From Pleodorina starrii (lineage: Eukaryota; Chlorophyta; Chlorophyceae; Chlamydomonadales; Volvocaceae), in contig BRXU01000005.1 in NCBI GenBank assembly GCA_030267565.1, forward strand, positions 1,957,501 through 2,021,500: a DNA stretch of 64,000 nucleotides. The letters are read 5' to 3'. The notes under the pieces were generated by a model. The model searched no databases. It had not been told where the DNA came from and saw only the letters and a list, made by a program, of their open reading frames with translations. Within the stretch, counting starts at the first letter, position 1. Each line of letters opens with the position of its first letter. The position numbers were made by a program, and so were the translations under genes. Positions 60,062-64,000 of this stretch are shown here, in pieces.

Positions 60062-61307
60062 CTGAACTGCGAATCTCCTCCCATTCGTACACAGACGCCG
60101 ACGAGGTACTGAAACTCGTACAAGCTGTACGACAACAACAGCAGCAGCAGCAGCAGCAGGCCGAGCCTCACGGTCAGGGACAGGCCCCTCCCCCAAAGCC
60201 CCCGCTCCAGGGTGGGGCCCCGGACGGAGGAGCTCCGCCGGTGGCTCCGGCTCAGCGGCGAGTCACCTTCGCCGCGGGCACGCGAGGTGGCGAAGACGCT
60301 GGCGGTACTGGCGGCGGCGGTGGCGGTGGCGGCGGCGGTGGCGGCGGCCCTGCCGTGTCGTACGCACAGCTGCGCACGCGGCTCGACAGCGACGCCGCGG
60401 CGGCGGCGGCGGTGGCAGCGGCAACGGCGGCGGCGGCTGCAGCGTCGTTGAGGCAGCAGCCGGGGCGCCAGGAGAAACTGGATCCAGATTCGGATCTTGA
60501 TCAGGATTTGGATCTGGATGCTGGCGATGACGGTGGCGATGGTCATGGAGGACAGGGGGTGGGGGAGGATGGTGAGGGCGGTGGCGGCGGCGGCGGCGAG
60601 GATCGCGGACTGGGCCCGGGCTCGGAGGCGGAGCCGGGGGCTCTCCGGCGGCGGCGGCACCTTACGGAGGGAATGGTGCGGGTGCTGAACGCGCGTGCGG
60701 CGGCGGAGCTGATCCACCCGCGGCCGCCGGCTCCGGATCCCTTCGGTGAGTCGGTGGAGGGGACCAAATGCTGCGTGTGGGTTAAAGCGGGCGAGAGAGG
60801 GTGGATGGGGAAAGGAGGAGGGTGAGGCGAGAGGAGGAGGAAGGGGGCGAGGCGAGAGGAGGGGGGCGAGTGAAAGGGGGCGCTCTTCTCACTCCTCCTT
60901 GCTCTTCCTCGTTCTTCCTCACCCTTCCTCACTCTTCTCACTCTGCCTCATTTTTCTCACTTTTCCCCGCTCTTTCTCACTTTCTCCCCCTCTCTCTCTT
61001 CCTCACTGCGCCTCACTCTTCTCACCCTCCCTCTCGCCTCCGGGCCACGCCTGCCTGCTGCGGTGCTGCGGTGCTGCGGTGCAGGCGAATCCGAAGCGGA
61101 GGAGGAGGGCCCCCCCGCCACGCCGTCGTCGGTTCGCGCCTTCGCCATCCTGGCGGCAATGGGCGGTCAGAAAATGGACTTTGCGGACCTCCGACTGCGT
61201 TACGACCCGCGGGTCAGTGCCCTGGAGCAACTGCTGGAGCCGCCGGGTGAGAGTCAGTGCGTGAGTGAGTGAGTGAGTGAGTGAGTGAGTGAGTCAGTGA
61301 GTGATGG

Positions 61308-61367
<60 letters not shown>

Positions 61368-63350
61368 TATTGCTTCCGTGTGGTTGTTATTGCTGTTGCT
61401 GCTGCCGACGCTGCTGTGTTGTCTGCTGGGCCGAACACAACACAAACTCACACACACCTCCTGCTGCCGCCCCTTCTACCACCCGCCGCAGCCTCCTCGC
61501 TCCTGGCCCTTCTCTACATGTCGAGCAGACGGCCCGTGCCCCAACCGGACGACTTCCTCGCGGACACGGACGCAGAGTACTACCAGGGGGGCGCCGCTGC
61601 GGATGCCCCCCAGGCGGCTGCTGCAGCCCAAACACAAACACAGGCGAGAAACAAGTGCGGATTCGTTACTGCAGTTTGAGGAGTTTTGGTTTTGGTTTTG
61701 GCTTTTCATTGTGACTTCGGTTGTGGTTGTTTTTACGGTTGCGGTTTACGGCTGCGGCTGTGGTTGTAGTGGCGGTTGTGGTTATGGTTGTGGTTGGGAA
61801 CGTGTTGAGGTTGACACACCGTACGGCTGTGGTTGGTTGGCAAGAGTACGGCAGCCCCCCTGCTGCTGCAGCCGCAGAGACCACCCCGCGTGCAGCACCT
61901 CCCGCCTCCACCTTGTCTGCCCTTGTTCTGCCTCTGCCTGCCTAAGCCATCCCGCTGACTGCTGCCGCCATCACCCTTGTCCTCCCTCACCGCACCCGTG
62001 GCCCCTAAAAATCCCTGCACAGGCGGGCACGGATGCCGCTGCTGCTGCTGCGGCGGCGGCGCCGGTTGATCCTCCCGCCGCCGCGGCCGCCGCTGGCGGC
62101 GGCGCCGCCAGCCCACTCAGCGGTCGACCGCCTGCCGGCGACCTGTTCATGGACTTCGATTCGCCGAGGCGGGCGCCGTACGGCCGTACCTACCATCACG
62201 TGGAGGCCTGGAGTGTACGGGACGCGGCACTGGTTTTGGAGCGGCAGGCTCGTGAGATGGAGATGGCGGGGAGGTACCGCGTGCCGGCGGCATATGTCGA
62301 GGTGGGGGGCGAAATGTATGTGCATGTGCGTGTGCGTGTTTGCGTTTTTTTGGCGGGCGGTAAGGGAAGGGGACTGCAGGGCAACGGTACGAGCAGGCAG
62401 GTACGGATGTACGACATCCAGCTGCTGGAGCAAACGGCATCAAGGTTGGGGTACGGGCTTGGGGACGGCCAGTTGCCCGAATAAATTGTTTAGGGGCTCC
62501 GAAACCACCAATCCGCTGCACAGCCTTTGCTTGCCACTCTCTCTCTCTCTCTCTCTCTCGTTTGTCCGTCCCTGCCTCCCTCGTGTACGCTATCGGTAAA
62601 CCGCTCGTCACGCCGCCGGCCCTGCGCCGTACAATCCCGTAAATGCCGTACAGGCGGACAATGCCCTGGCGCAGCGGCTCAACCTGGACGAGCCTGACCT
62701 GGAGGACCGGGCGGACGAGCTGCGGGTATGTACGATTGTACGATTAAACGACTGTACGGCATGCATGTGCCGCCCCGTATGTGCAGATCTAGCCTCGAGG
62801 GGCGCGCGTTTGCTGTAACCTTGCCCGCCGTTGCCCGCCCGCCACCTCACCACCGCGTCGTGGCCTCCCGACTAAACACCGCCTAAGCGTAAAAGCCACC
62901 ACCTCGAAGAAGTGGGCGCATCTCCCATTCCCCTCCCCTCGCATATCTCCTCCGTCCTCCCCATTGCATCACAGCCGTTGTGGTGACCCCCTCCCCCTCC
63001 ACCTCCCCATCTCGCTCGCTCGCTCACCGGCACAAGGGCAGTCGGTCGGTGGGTCGGTCGGTCTTCAGTTCCGCCCCCCCGCAGTGTGCATTACCGAAAG
63101 TACAACAAAACTCGCCCGCACCCTCATATCAGACCTTACCGCACCTCATCTGCCCTGCCCTGCTCTGCTCTGCAAAACCCTAATCCCCACCCCGCAGGAG
63201 CACCTGCAGCGGGAGGCGTACCAGGAGAAGGTGAGTACGTCAGTCAATGATGTACGGCGCTACCGTACTGTCGTCCAAAAACTGACCTTTTCTCAGGAGA
63301 GACAAAGCGAACCCCGGGCTCGCTCCTTGCTGTCCAATCCAGAAGTACAG
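60062..63350 (+). CDS. Uncharacterised protein, exons of a gene continuing past the right edge
   Basis: Supported exons: 60062-60745, 61085-61246, 61492-61643, 62023-62301, 62401-62444, 62654-62725, 63198-63230, 63297-63350. The first three share phase; the third and fourth join in phase only with a GC donor (CAG/GCGAGA) at 61644. Between 62444 and 62654 the phases disagree, so one exon edge there is wrong or missing. The protein has poly-Gln, poly-Gly and poly-Ala runs, an acidic Asp/Gly segment (DPDSDLDQDLDLDAGDD), and ordered-looking pieces: LTEGMVRVLNARAAAELIHP, FAILAAMGGQKMDFADLRLR, ASSLLALLYMSSRRPVPQPD, VRDAALVLERQAREMEMA and NALAQRLNLDEPDLEDRADE. No known domain recognised. The start is unknown; an upstream exon or a link with the 52 kb gene is possible. 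Confidence 0.55.
61308..61363 (+). repeat. (CTG)n tract in an intron, next to (GTGA)n
   Basis: About 18 CTG/GCT units in the intron 61247-61491, directly after a (GTGA)n run at 61259-61303 that starts at the donor. Unlike the exonic CAG tracts in this window it is not translated. Confidence 0.88.
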
Positions 63351-63355
63351 GTAGA

Positions 63356-64000
63356 GCCCAGCCCAGCCCAGCCCAGCCCAGCCCATTCCATTCCATTCCA
63401 GTCCATTCCATTCCATTCCAGTCCATTCCAGTCCATTCCAGTCCATTCCAGTCCATTCCAGTCCATTCCAGTCCATTCCAGTCCATTCCAGTCCATTCCA
63501 GTCCATTCCAGTCCATTCCAGTCCATTCCAGTCCATTCCAGTCCATTCCAGTCCATTCCAGTCCATTCCAGTCCATTCCAGTCCATTCCAGTCCATTCCA
63601 GTCCAGTCCAGTCCAGTCCAGTCCAGTCCAGTCCAGTCCAGTCCAGTCCAGTCCAGTCCAGTCCAGTCCAGTCCAGTCCAGTCCAGTCCAGTCCAGTCCA
63701 GTCCAGTCCAGTCCAGTCCAGTCCAGTCCAGTCCAGTCCAGTCCAGTCCAGTCCAGTCCAGTCCAGTCCAGTCCAGTCCAGTCCAGTCCAGTCCAGTCCA
63801 GTCCAGTCCAGTCCAGTCCAGTCCAGTCCAGTCCAGTCCAGTCCAGTCCAGTCCAGTCCAGTCCAGTCCAGTCCAGTCCAGTCCAGTCCAGTCCAGTCCA
63901 GTCCAGTCCAGTCCAGTCCAGTCCAGTCCAGTCCAGTCCAGTCCAGTCCAGTCCAGTCCAGTCCAGTCCAGTCCAGTCCAGTCCAGTCCAGTCCAGTCCA
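63356..64000. repeat. Pentameric satellite: (CCCAG)n, (CCATT CCAGT)n, then (CCAGT)n to the edge
   Basis: After the GT donor at 63351 the sequence becomes a few CCCAG units (to about 63383), then CCATT/CCAGT alternation as a 10-bp unit (about 63384-63605), then a perfect (CCAGT)n run of 400 bp that reaches base 64000. The array lies in an intron of the right-hand gene and is open-ended. Minus-strand open frames with WNGLEWTGMD-like repeats are by-products. Confidence 0.95.

Noticed and set aside
59334..60092. Long Gly/Arg and Pro/Arg/Ala repeat proteins on both strands
   Set aside because: By-product of the (GGGC)n array; a 4-bp unit without stops gives open frames everywhere.
63240..63596. 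WNGLEWTGMD-repeat protein on minus
   Set aside because: Created by the 10-bp CCATTCCAGT satellite; it appears in several frames and has no exon context.

Overview
The window looks like nuclear DNA of a volvocine/chlamydomonad green alga. It is GC-rich and intron-rich. Donors are mostly GTGAGT/GTGCGT/GTGGGT and acceptors CTGCAG/CCGCAG. TGTAA-type polyadenylation signals, TTTTAGGG-like motifs inside introns, and long poly-Ala, poly-Gly and poly-Gln stretches fit the same group. No bacterial operons, ribosome-binding sites or CRISPR arrays are present. Gene models were built by hand from reading frame, splice sites and intron phase; almost every real gene is split into short exons, so most long open frames are artefacts of GC-rich DNA.

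Layout. (1) 1-2351, minus: 5' part of a Gln/Ala-rich protein that runs off the left edge. (2) 2352-10692: gene-poor DNA with the 3' end of a decayed non-LTR retrotransposon and a hairpin-rich repeat. (3) 10693-16466, plus: an 11-exon gene for a protein of about 531 aa with repeated short charged helices. (4) 17660-41295, minus: a 28-exon gene for about 4475 aa, with an N-terminal membrane anchor, three tandem class III nucleotide-cyclase domains and a very long low-complexity tail. (5) 44768-51270, minus: a nine-exon PP2C protein phosphatase (about 412 aa) with all catalytic motifs. (6) 46773-48722, plus: a complete five-exon gene for a 168-aa membrane-anchored coiled-coil protein, nested in one phosphatase intron on the opposite strand. 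(7) 52202-56523, plus: exons of a low-complexity/coiled-coil protein with a missing 5' end. (8) 56524-60061: a gap with a GT-rich minisatellite, a tRNA-Ser(CGA) and a (GGGC)n array. (9) 60062 to the right edge, plus: exons of another uncharacterised protein, whose last visible intron enters a pentameric satellite that leaves the window.

Functionally, the two recognisable genes are signalling enzymes on the same strand: a cyclase and a PP2C phosphatase. In the cyclase, domain 1 keeps both metal-binding aspartates but has lost the transition-state Asn/Arg. Domain 3 has lost the metal aspartates but keeps Asn/Arg and adenine-type Lys/Asp residues. Domain 2 has lost both sets. This suggests one composite adenylyl-cyclase active site made from domains 1 and 3 of one chain. 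The other proteins are largely disordered or coiled-coil and cannot be named from sequence alone.
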